Assembly (NCBI GenBank): GCA_937941745.1
Contig: CALDGV010000494.1
Coordinates: 1-9,134 of the forward strand
Direction: 5' to 3'
Source of the DNA: an uncultured Prosthecobacter sp.
GTDB taxonomy: Bacteria; Verrucomicrobiota; Verrucomicrobiia; Verrucomicrobiales; Verrucomicrobiaceae
Length of the DNA stretch: 9,134 nt
Shown here: piece after piece, positions 1-6,483 of the stretch
Numbering within the stretch: the stretch's first letter is position 1
Layout of the letters: the number at the start of each line of letters is the position of its first letter
Program-made: the position numbers and the translations under genes
Notes under the pieces: generated by a model
Database searches by the model: none
The model's input: the letters and a program-made list of their open reading frames with translations, nothing else
Told to the model about the DNA's origin: nothing

Positions 1-1330
1 CGCCGCCGCGCTTGGAGTCGCGCGGATGCCAGTCGGCATAGAAGGAGCCGATGTGCACGCCCTTTTCGTTGTGCACCTCATAGAACTTCACCTCGGGATG
101 CCAGACCTCGACCGGGCCTTCCTGGGTGGGCCGGGTGCTGGCGGTGCTGGCCTCGCCGACGGGCACGAAGACGGTCTGCCGGGGCGTGATGCGGAGGTCG
201 AAGACCTTCTCCGCCAGCTCAAACATGCCGCTGAGCACGCGCTCGAGCGGGAAGTAGGGGCGCAGCTCCTCCTCATCAAAGTCGTACTCGGACTTGCGCT
301 GCTTCTCCGCCCAGAAGGCGACCTCCCAGGGCTGCAGCAGCTCGGCCTGATGACCGGCGGCGTCGGCCTTGTATTCCTGAAGCTGGATGGTCTCGCGCTG
401 GAAGGCGGTGGCGACCTTGGCGTGGAGGTTTTCGATGAAGGCGAGGGCGTTCGCGCCGTTCTTGGCCATGCGCTGCTGCAGCACCAGGTCGGCAAAGTCC
501 TTCTTGCCGAGAAGCTGGGCCTTTTCATGGCGGAGGCGGAGGATCTTCCAGACGAGGTCCGTGTTGTCGTGCTTTTCCCCGCGGCCGATGCTGCCGGTGC
601 CTTCCCAGACCTTGCGGCGGAGGTCCTCATCCTCGGCATATTCCATGATCGGGATCATGGAGGGGGCCTTGAGGGTGAAGCGGAACTGCGGGGCCTCCTC
701 GGTGCCGAGGCCTTTGGCGGCAGCGTCGGCCTGGGCGGCATCAATGGCGCTCTGCGGCAGGCCTTTGAGCTTCTCCGCATCGGTGATGATGAGCTCCCAG
801 GCGTTGGTGGAGTCGAGGACGTTTTCGGAATACTTCTGCGTGGCCTGGGAGAGCTCGGATTCGAGCGCTTCGAGGCGCTGCTTCTTCTCCGGCGGCAGAT
901 CGGCCCCGGCCTGGCGGAAGCTTTCCATGGTTTCATCCAGGGCGCGCTTTTTCAGCGGCGGCAGGGCCCGGGCCTCCTCCGTCTTGCTGTAGGTTTCCAG
1001 CAGGTCCCAGAGGGCATCATTGAGGGGGATCTTGGCAAAGAAGGCGCTGACCTGGGGCAGCATGGCGTTGTGGGCCTCGCGCAGCGCCGGGGAATTGCAC
1101 AGCGAATCGAGGTGGGTCACGAGTCCCCAGGCTTCATTCAGGGCGCGCGTGGCCTCATCCAGGCCGAGCACGACGGTGTCGAAGTTCATTTTGCCGCGGT
1201 CCTGCTCACACAGGCGCTCGATGGCGCTGTCGGCATCTTTCAGGGCCTGGGTGATGTCTGTCTGGATATGAGAGGGATCGAGGCTGGACCAGCGAATGTA
1301 GAGATCCTGAGCAAGGAAGGGATGGGCCAT
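1..1330 (-). CDS. M3 family metallopeptidase (oligopeptidase A-like), 3' end missing
   Basis: Cytoplasmic zinc endopeptidase of the thimet oligopeptidase/OpdA (PrlC) type, expected to degrade short peptides. The visible part is 443 residues from an ATG at 1330; family members are about 680-700 residues, so roughly the last third lies beyond the left edge. The N-terminal half is helical and charged. Around residues 226-300 it has the family block with EYAEDEDLRRKVWEG, DNTDLVWKILRLRHEKAQLLG and ADLVLQQRMAKN, followed by DEEELRPYFPLERVL (352-366) and HPEVKFYEVH (411-420). The last residues, FYADWHPRDSKRGG, match the stretch that in OpdA comes shortly before the HExGH zinc motif, so the catalytic residues themselves cannot be seen. 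No Shine-Dalgarno sequence precedes the ATG; the preceding bases are a C-rich run. It is divergent from the CNNM gene. The family call is firm; the choice between OpdA and another M3 subfamily is an inference. Confidence 0.93.
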   Translation of the reverse strand, partial: MAHPFLAQDLYIRWSSLDPSHIQTDITQALKDADSAIERLCEQDRGKMNFDTVVLGLDEATRALNEAWGLVTHLDSLCNSPALREAHNAMLPQVSAFFAKIPLNDALWDLLETYSKTEEARALPPLKKRALDETMESFRQAGADLPPEKKQRLEALESELSQATQKYSENVLDSTNAWELIITDAEKLKGLPQSAIDAAQADAAAKGLGTEEAPQFRFTLKAPSMIPIMEYAEDEDLRRKVWEGTGSIGRGEKHDNTDLVWKILRLRHEKAQLLGKKDFADLVLQQRMAKNGANALAFIENLHAKVATAFQRETIQLQEYKADAAGHQAELLQPWEVAFWAEKQRKSEYDFDEEELRPYFPLERVLSGMFELAEKVFDLRITPRQTVFVPVGEASTASTRPTQEGPVEVWHPEVKFYEVHNEKGVHIGSFYADWHPRDSKRGG

Positions 1331-1352
1331 GGTGGGGGGGCGGGCGGCGCGG

Positions 1353-1380
1353 AGTATGGCGTTCGGCGAGACCAAGGCAA
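1353..1380 (-). promoter_or_regulatory. possible promoter for the M3 peptidase gene
   Basis: On the minus strand a TTGCCT (-35-like, 1375-1380) and a CATACT (-10-like, 1353-1358) are separated by 16 bases. Each matches four of six sigma-70 consensus positions. They sit 23-50 bases upstream of the peptidase ATG at 1330, which would give a very short leader. In a GC-rich region this is only suggestive; promoter consensus in this phylum is poorly known. Confidence 0.25.
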
Positions 1381-1395
1381 GGGGCAAGCAGGCCG

Positions 1396-2733
1396 GTGAA
1401 GTGCTGCACGGTTCTTGACGACGGCCCCGGCCTCCCGCAGGCTCCGCCGCTCGTGTCTTTTCTGGTTTCCGGCCTCCTGTACCTTTTCCTGCTGCTGCTG
1501 CTCGCGGTCATTTCGGCCACCGAGACGGCGATTCATTCGGCGCGGGACCTGGAGGACAAGCTGGAGCGGACCGGGGAAGGCGCCGTGGCACAGAAGCTGC
1601 GGAGGATCACGGCCAACCCGTTCGTCCAATTGCACCGCACCCTGCTCCTTTCCGCGACCCTCAACCTGGCACTGGCCGCGCTGGGGCTGCATCTGGTGTC
1701 GGGCCCCTTTCGCGCCCTGGGCTGGCAGCCCTGGCTGACCGCGCCGGTGCTCTTTGCAGGCACGGTGCTGGTGGGGGATGTGCTGCCGAAGTTTCTGGCG
1801 GCCTACTCCCCCTCTGCGGTGCTGCTGGGCAGCCTGCGGATTCTGAACCCCTTCCGCTCCATCCTCGACCCGCTGGCCAGGATGGCTGACCGCGCCACGG
1901 ATGCCCTGATCCGCCGGCTGGTGCCCAGCCGGGTGAAGACGCGCGCCTCGATGACCCGCGAGGAGTTTGAGACCCTGGTGGAAATGCGCGAGGAACAGGG
2001 CCTGCTGGCCCCCGAGGAAGCGGAAATCATCCGCGAGGCGCTGGACATCGAACGCCTGACCGTGCGTGACTGCATGGTGCCCCGGGTGGACCTGACCCTG
2101 CTGAGCGCGGAAGATGCCGGAGAAAAGGCCGGCATGGTGCTGGACCAGTCGGAGGGGCGCTTTGTGGTGATCTACGGGGAGACTCCGGACATCGTCGTGG
2201 GCGTGATCGATACGCTGGAGTGGCGGCTCGCAGGGCGTCCCGACTGGCGCAAGATGATCACCCATGTGCCCTTTATGCCGGAGACGATGCCGGTGCTGGA
2301 TGCCCTGGAGAAGCATCTGCGCCGCTCCGTGCTGCCCGTGCTCATCGTGGATGAATACGGCGGGCTGGAGGGCATGGTCAGCCAGGAGGAAATCGCCGAC
2401 TGGCTGCTCTATGAGGCCGCCCCCTGGCAGGGCGAGGCCGGAGAAATCCGTGACCTGGGGAATGGCCGCTACCTGGTGGATGGCGGCGCCCGCGTGGAGG
2501 ATGTGGCCCAGGAGCTGAATCTGACGCTTCCCGCCGGAGCGATCGACACCATCGGCGGCTTTGTCTTCAACCAGCTTGGTCATGTGCCCAAGGCTGGCGA
2601 GCGCATCCAGGTGCCGGGCGCTGACTTGAAGGTCCGCCGCGCCGTCCGCGCCCGCATTCAGCAGGTGGAACTGCGCCTGCATGAGGGCCGCCACGAACGT
2701 GAATCAGCCCTGGAGAGCGATCCGGGAATCTGA
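1396..2733 (+). CDS. CNNM/CBS-domain membrane protein (HlyC/CorC family)
   Basis: Inner-membrane protein of the hemolysin/CorC family; members are linked to Mg2+ (and Co2+) efflux or homeostasis, so that role is likely but not shown. From the GTG at 1396 it has 445 residues. The DUF21/CNNM membrane domain spans about residues 20-170, with a first hydrophobic segment at 21-40 containing ATET, further segments at about 83-101 and 112-126, and the conserved GDVLPK at 127-132. A CBS pair follows (about 215-340) with TVRDCMVPR (222-230) and LPVLIVDEYGGLEGMVSQEE (313-332). The CorC_HlyC C-terminal domain is at about 350-425 (AIDTIGGFVFNQLGHVPKAGE). The length is normal for the family. The start is uncertain: an in-frame GTG at 1453 would begin right at the first membrane segment and remove 19 atypical residues; neither has a good Shine-Dalgarno, although an AGG lies five bases before the 1396 GTG. 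It is divergent from the M3 gene and convergent with the sulfatase. Confidence 0.93.
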   Translation: MKCCTVLDDGPGLPQAPPLVSFLVSGLLYLFLLLLLAVISATETAIHSARDLEDKLERTGEGAVAQKLRRITANPFVQLHRTLLLSATLNLALAALGLHLVSGPFRALGWQPWLTAPVLFAGTVLVGDVLPKFLAAYSPSAVLLGSLRILNPFRSILDPLARMADRATDALIRRLVPSRVKTRASMTREEFETLVEMREEQGLLAPEEAEIIREALDIERLTVRDCMVPRVDLTLLSAEDAGEKAGMVLDQSEGRFVVIYGETPDIVVGVIDTLEWRLAGRPDWRKMITHVPFMPETMPVLDALEKHLRRSVLPVLIVDEYGGLEGMVSQEEIADWLLYEAAPWQGEAGEIRDLGNGRYLVDGGARVEDVAQELNLTLPAGAIDTIGGFVFNQLGHVPKAGERIQVPGADLKVRRAVRARIQQVELRLHEGRHERESALESDPGI

Positions 2734-2742
2734 GCCTGCCAG

Positions 2743-2757
2743 CCACGCAGCGCGTGG
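2743..2757. terminator. small hairpin between convergent genes, possible bidirectional terminator
   Basis: CCACGC (2743-2748) and GCGTGG (2752-2757) form a perfect 6-base-pair GC-rich stem around a three-base AGC loop. It lies inside the 26-base gap between the stop of the CNNM gene (2731-2733) and the stop of the sulfatase gene (2760-2762), where a shared terminator is expected. There is no T-run on either side, so it does not meet the intrinsic terminator pattern fully. Confidence 0.35.
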
Positions 2758-2759
2758 GG

Positions 2760-4370
2760 CTAGTTCACCGCTTTGGATTTGGCCTTGCCACCTTTGCCCG
2801 CCTTGGGGGCTTTGGCGGCGGCATTCTTTTTCCAAAGATCCACCGGCACGGCGTTGGGCTGATCTGCCCCGGGTGTGCTGCGGCCTTTGGCGACGATGGC
2901 CTCCAGCTTCTGCCGCATCTGCGCCACCCTTTCCGGATGCTCGGCCTGGAGGTTTCGCGTCTCTCCCAGATCCTCATCCAGGTTGAAAAGCTGCACTTCG
3001 GGAGAACCCGCGGGCTCCTTGCCCGGGCGCGGTTCGCTCCAGCCACCGCTGCCGGGGCAGAGGCAGAGTTTCCACGGGCCTTCACGGAGGGCAAAATAAC
3101 CGCCAATGCTGTGAGAAACCAGGGATTCACGCTGCGCCCCGCTGGCAGACTGCCCCAGCAGCGTCGGCAGGAAGCTGAAGCTGTCTTCCGCCGCATGGGC
3201 TGGCAGGGAAAATCCGCTGACTTCGGCGGCCGTGGCCATGAAATCCGTCAGGCAGGTGAGCTGGCGGGTGGTCTGGCCTGGCTTCACCTTGGCCGGCCAG
3301 CGGACCAGGAAGGGCACACGGTGGCCGCCCTCATAAATATCCGCCTTGTGTCCGCGGTAGCGCCCGCTGGGATTGTGGCCCTTGGCCAGCAGTTCGGGAT
3401 AGTCCGCGCTGGGCGAGCAGCCATTGTCACTGGTGAAGATGAGCAGCGTGTTTTCAGCCAGACCCTGCTCATCCAGCGCGCGCAGCAGACGGCCGATCTC
3501 CGCATCTGTCTCCATGACAAAGTCACCATACTGGTTCAGGCCACTTTTCCCACGCCACTGAGGGTTGGGCAGGATGGGCGTGTGCGGGGAGGCCAGCGGC
3601 AGGTAGAGGAAGAAAGGCCTGCCCTTTTTGGCATCCGCCGCCTTGCCACTGATCCATGAGATGGCCTGATCGATGAAGGTGCCCAGCACTTCATAGCCGG
3701 TGAAACCTGGGGCGGCAGGACCTTTGCGGGTAAAGCCTTTCTTGTCCGAACCCTGGATCATCTCGATCTCGCGGTCCTCCGTCGGCTGTGCAGTGACCCA
3801 GTCGCCTTCAATGAAGCAGTAGGGCACCATGTCGAGCGAGGCGCTGATGCCGAAGTAGTGGTCGAATCCGACGCTCTGCGGCCCGTGCGTGTGCGGCTGG
3901 GTGAAGTCCACGCTCCAGGCCTGCTCGCGGGATTCAATGGTGAGCTCGGAAACGGTCTGCCCAGGCTTGATGACCCAGTTCATGCCCAGGTGCCACTTGC
4001 CTACGGCTGCGGTGTGATAGCCTTTTTCCTTCAGCATCGAGGCTACGGTCATGCGCCCCTCCTCGATCAAGCGTGGGCTCAGCCCGCCCAGCACGCCTTT
4101 CTGAAGCTTGGTGCGCCAGTTGTAGCGTCCGGTCAGCGTGCCGTAGCGAGTGGGCGTGCAGACGCTGGAAGGCGTGTGGGCATCTGTGAAGATCATTCCC
4201 TCCCGGCCAATCCGGTCCATGTTGGGCGTGGCGATCTTTCCCTCGGGATTCAGCAGCCGCACATCCCCGGTGCCCAGGTCATCACAAAGGATGAACAGGA
4301 TGTTGGGAGGCGTCTCCGCCAAGGAGAGACGAGCGACAAGAAGGGAGATGAGCAGGATGCAGTGCTTCAT
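2760..4370 (-). CDS. secreted sulfatase (arylsulfatase type, formylglycine-dependent)
   Basis: Hydrolyses sulfate esters, probably on sulfated polysaccharides or glycans outside the cytoplasm. The protein has 536 residues, normal for the S1 sulfatase family. Residues 1-19 form a signal peptide (K2, hydrophobic core, likely cut after LSLA). D30-D31 in ILCDDLG are the expected metal ligands. The activation motif CTPTR is at 71-75, with Cys71 as the formylglycine precursor. The second signature GYHTAAVGKWHLG is at 117-129, SPH at 261-263, and the metal-binding SDNG at 313-316. HKADIYEGGHRVP (341-353) carries the active-site lysine. The tail from about 514 is rich in Lys, Ala and Gly and is not part of the fold. 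I chose the ATG at 4370 because it starts directly at the signal peptide; an in-frame ATG at 4439 would put 23 hydrophilic residues in front of it. It lies 75 bases downstream of the small membrane-anchored protein. No formylglycine-generating enzyme is encoded here. The substrate cannot be read from the sequence. Confidence 0.95.
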   Translation of the reverse strand: MKHCILLISLLVARLSLAETPPNILFILCDDLGTGDVRLLNPEGKIATPNMDRIGREGMIFTDAHTPSSVCTPTRYGTLTGRYNWRTKLQKGVLGGLSPRLIEEGRMTVASMLKEKGYHTAAVGKWHLGMNWVIKPGQTVSELTIESREQAWSVDFTQPHTHGPQSVGFDHYFGISASLDMVPYCFIEGDWVTAQPTEDREIEMIQGSDKKGFTRKGPAAPGFTGYEVLGTFIDQAISWISGKAADAKKGRPFFLYLPLASPHTPILPNPQWRGKSGLNQYGDFVMETDAEIGRLLRALDEQGLAENTLLIFTSDNGCSPSADYPELLAKGHNPSGRYRGHKADIYEGGHRVPFLVRWPAKVKPGQTTRQLTCLTDFMATAAEVSGFSLPAHAAEDSFSFLPTLLGQSASGAQRESLVSHSIGGYFALREGPWKLCLCPGSGGWSEPRPGKEPAGSPEVQLFNLDEDLGETRNLQAEHPERVAQMRQKLEAIVAKGRSTPGADQPNAVPVDLWKKNAAAKAPKAGKGGKAKSKAVN

Positions 4371-4390
4371 GAAGGTACGAGGAACCTTCA
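4370..4390 (-). promoter_or_regulatory. hairpin covering the sulfatase translation start
   Basis: A perfect inverted repeat, TGAAGGT and ACCTTCA on the minus strand, forms a 7-base-pair stem with a 7-base loop. The last base of the 3' arm is the A of the sulfatase ATG at 4370. The 5' arm contains GAAGG, the only Shine-Dalgarno-like bases near this start, so folding would hide both. Either a translation control element or chance; the repeat is seen directly, the function is inferred. Confidence 0.35.
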
Positions 4391-4445
4391 AACGCCCCTC
4401 CGAAGGGCAGCTAGCAACGATCTTCCGCGAACTCTGCAACCCCGG

Positions 4446-4949
4446 TCAGCGGATCACGCCCTGCCAGATGCGCGGCTTGCCGTTTTCCATTTTGCTCAGA
4501 TCCAGAGACGCTGTGCTCTTCACCTCCGCCTTCGCTCCACGGATGTCCAGCGTCAGGGCACCTCCCAACTGGGCGGCTTCGAGCCAGTAGCGCAGACGCA
4601 CGCTCTGCGCCGTCTGCGCGGCAATCTGCGGCGGCTTCTCCACAGGCAGGATGAAGGGCGGCACTTCCCTGCCCTCCGCCGTCAGCAGCCTGACATCTGG
4701 CGGCTGGAGCACCAGAGGCCGGGGGCTCGCGTTGCGGTAGCGCAGTTCGATGTCGAGCCGGGCATTGCCATAATCCCGCTCCAAAGTGCAGCGATGGATG
4801 ACCAGGGGCGGCTCTGACGGTGACACTTCCGCCGCCTGAACAGGCTGTGGATCACCCTCACCTGCCGAGGGCTCCTGGAGCACCCAAAAAGCCGCTCCGC
4901 CGCCCAGCAGAAGCAGCACCCAGACTTCGATGCGTTTGAAAAAGCTCAT
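4446..4949 (-). CDS. membrane-anchored hypothetical protein
   Basis: I do not recognise this 167-residue protein. A short basic N-terminus (MSFFKR) is followed by one hydrophobic segment at about residues 9-24, an uncleaved anchor or signal peptide without a lipobox cysteine. Residues 26-48 are a Pro/Glu/Ser-rich linker. The rest (about 49-165) reads as a compact beta-rich domain: alternating hydrophobic strands, a stretch LVLQPPDVRLLTAEGREVPP (79-98), then VRLRYWLEAAQL and LTLDIRGAKAEVK. This layout resembles extracytoplasmic Ig-like domains such as DUF4352, but I have no specific match. The domain should face the periplasm. The gene sits 66 bases after mnmE and 75 bases before the sulfatase on the same strand, so co-transcription is likely. 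The ATG at 4949 is chosen because it begins the anchor directly; there is no clear Shine-Dalgarno. Codon use and GC are like the neighbours, so it is probably real. Confidence 0.8.
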   Translation of the reverse strand: MSFFKRIEVWVLLLLGGGAAFWVLQEPSAGEGDPQPVQAAEVSPSEPPLVIHRCTLERDYGNARLDIELRYRNASPRPLVLQPPDVRLLTAEGREVPPFILPVEKPPQIAAQTAQSVRLRYWLEAAQLGGALTLDIRGAKAEVKSTASLDLSKMENGKPRIWQGVIR

Positions 4950-5015
4950 GCGGGCTCATCACGCAGATCATGCGGGTCCGCAAACGGAGAACCACGTGCT
5001 CCAGCCCCTGGCGGC

Positions 5016-6368
5016 TCACTTGCCGATGCAGAAGCTGGAAAAGATCACGTCCAGGACTTCCTCGACATCCACGACCCCAACGACTTCACCCAGGGCTTGC
5101 AGAGCCTCCCGAAGGTCCAGTGCGATGTATTCGGGAGCTTGCCCAGCCTGGAGGGCGGTCTTGGCAGCAGCCAGATGGGCGGAAACCCTCTCGAAACAGG
5201 CCTGATGGCGGGCGTTGATCGCGATCGGATGATCGCTCAGCAGAGGCCCTGAACGCAGTACAAGCTGACGGATGGCCGAGCGGAGAGTGTCAATGCCGGT
5301 GCCATGCTGACAGGAAAGCTGCACGGCATCGTCCGGCCATCCGGCAGCCATGCCGAGGTCGGTCTTGTTGAGCAAAAGCAGGCGGCGCTGCTCGGCACCC
5401 GGAGGAAGCTCCACACGACGGGCCTTTTCTGGAGGCTTTGAACCATCCACGACCTCCAAAATCAGATCGGCGCGCTCAAGCTCGCGCCGCGTGCGGTCCA
5501 TGCCGACCTTCTCGATGCCATCGGCGGATTCGTCACGCAGTCCGGCGGTGTCCACCAGGCGGAGCGGAATGCCATGCACCTGGATGATCTCCTCAATGGT
5601 GTCACGCGTCGTCCCGGCTGTAGGGCTCACAATGGCGCGCTCAAAGCCCAACAAAACGTTCAGCAGGCTGGATTTGCCGACATTGGGCTCCCCACAGATC
5701 ACCGTGCGCGCCCCATGCCGGAGGATGCGGCCTTGCTCGCCGGTCTCGATCAACCTGCGGGCACGCGCCATGACCTCATCCATGCGGGCCACCAGTGCGG
5801 CTCCGGTGTCGGGAGAGATGTCTTCCTCAGGAAAGTCAATGTAGGCCTCCACATGCGCGAGCACGGGAAGCAGAACCTCTTTCAAAGCCAGGGCTTCCTT
5901 GCCAATGGCACCGCCGAGCTGCTCATGGGCAGCGCGGAGGGCGAGGGTGCTCTGCGCCTGGATAAGGTCCAAGACAGCCTCCGCCTGCGTCAGGTCCATC
6001 TTGCCATTCAAAAAGGCGCGCTGGGTGAATTCGCCTGGCCCGGCGGCGCGGGCTCCGGCAGCGAGCAGGGCTTCGTAAATTTTCTGTGTCACCAACAGGC
6101 CGCCGTGGCCGTGGAACTCGACCACCGGCTCGCCCGTGTAGCTGGCAGGAGCATGGAAAACGATCAGCAGCCCATCATCCAGCACCGTGCCGTCCGCCTG
6201 TCTGGCAGCAGCACGGCTGGCAAGGCGAGCAGGAAGCTGCGACAGAGGCTTGCGGGCCTGAAAAACCCGGTCCGCCACCTCCAGGGCCTGCGGCCCGGTG
6301 ATGCGCAGCACGGCGAGCGCAGCTTCACCGAGGGCAGTGGAGATGGCGGCGATGGTGTCCTGAATCAT
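5016..6368 (-). CDS. mnmE: tRNA uridine-5-carboxymethylaminomethyl(34) modification GTPase MnmE
   Basis: Cytoplasmic GTPase that works with MnmG to modify the wobble uridine 34 of certain tRNAs (cmnm5U/nm5U pathway), using a methylene-THF-derived one-carbon unit. The protein has 450 residues (E. coli: 454). The N-terminal folate-binding domain covers about 1-120, with DTIAAIST at the start and EFTQRAFLNGKMDLTQAE (113-130). The helical domain surrounds a G domain whose P-loop is GEPNVGKSS (226-234), switch TAGTTRDT (250-257), G3 DTAG (273-276) and G4 NKTD (334-337). The C-terminus ends in the conserved FCIGK, with the functional Cys at 446. The start at 6368 gives MIQDTIAAI, in line with the family; an ATG at 6380 would add four residues and is equally possible. 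The open frame runs to 6614, but the extra 78 or more residues are not MnmE-like and would overlap the divergent oxidoreductase gene. It is the first gene of a minus-strand run leading into the hypothetical protein and sulfatase. Confidence 0.97.
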   Translation of the reverse strand: MIQDTIAAISTALGEAALAVLRITGPQALEVADRVFQARKPLSQLPARLASRAAARQADGTVLDDGLLIVFHAPASYTGEPVVEFHGHGGLLVTQKIYEALLAAGARAAGPGEFTQRAFLNGKMDLTQAEAVLDLIQAQSTLALRAAHEQLGGAIGKEALALKEVLLPVLAHVEAYIDFPEEDISPDTGAALVARMDEVMARARRLIETGEQGRILRHGARTVICGEPNVGKSSLLNVLLGFERAIVSPTAGTTRDTIEEIIQVHGIPLRLVDTAGLRDESADGIEKVGMDRTRRELERADLILEVVDGSKPPEKARRVELPPGAEQRRLLLLNKTDLGMAAGWPDDAVQLSCQHGTGIDTLRSAIRQLVLRSGPLLSDHPIAINARHQACFERVSAHLAAAKTALQAGQAPEYIALDLREALQALGEVVGVVDVEEVLDVIFSSFCIGK

Positions 6369-6483
6369 GGTGAAGGCCATAGCGGGGGACGCGGGAGGAG
6401 CCAAGAGCGATGTGCACTCCGAATGCATCGGGGCTGCAGGCATGGCTGAGAGATTGCCTGCGAAGGCCCGTAATCTTGTGACC
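6369..6483. promoter_or_regulatory. divergent intergenic region between mnmE and the oxidoreductase gene
   Basis: These 115 bases must hold the promoters for both divergent genes unless mnmE is transcribed otherwise. On the plus strand TAATCT (6471-6476) is the best -10-like hexamer; it ends only seven bases before the ATG at 6484, so transcription from it would start at or next to the start codon. No matching -35 is seen 17 bases upstream (GAGAGA). On the minus strand I see no convincing promoter. An imperfect inverted repeat, CGATG...CATCG, lies at about 6409-6430. Confidence 0.3.

Noticed and set aside
26..1399. A 457-codon open frame on the plus strand opposite the M3 peptidase gene
   Set aside because: It is the antisense of a clear M3 peptidase reading frame. 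Its translation is low-complexity (Gly/Leu/Glu/Arg) with no family motif, as expected for antisense frames in GC-rich DNA.
1415..1443. TTGACG followed 17 bases later by CAGGCT as a promoter for the CNNM gene
   Set aside because: The -10 candidate matches only two of six consensus positions, and the site lies downstream of the 1396 start.
1487..1503. A run of CTG triplets
   Set aside because: Four in-frame leucine codons within the first membrane segment of the CNNM protein; explained by coding for a hydrophobic helix.
1240..2694. A 484-codon open frame on the minus strand opposite the CNNM gene
   Set aside because: Rich in His, Gln, Gly and Arg with no recognisable domain, while the plus-strand frame has all CNNM, CBS and CorC motifs.
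4946..4976. A 9-base direct repeat (TCATGCGGG at 4946-4954 and 4968-4976) around the start of the hypothetical gene
   Set aside because: Only two short copies; the upstream ATG it contains is out of frame with the gene. Most likely chance.
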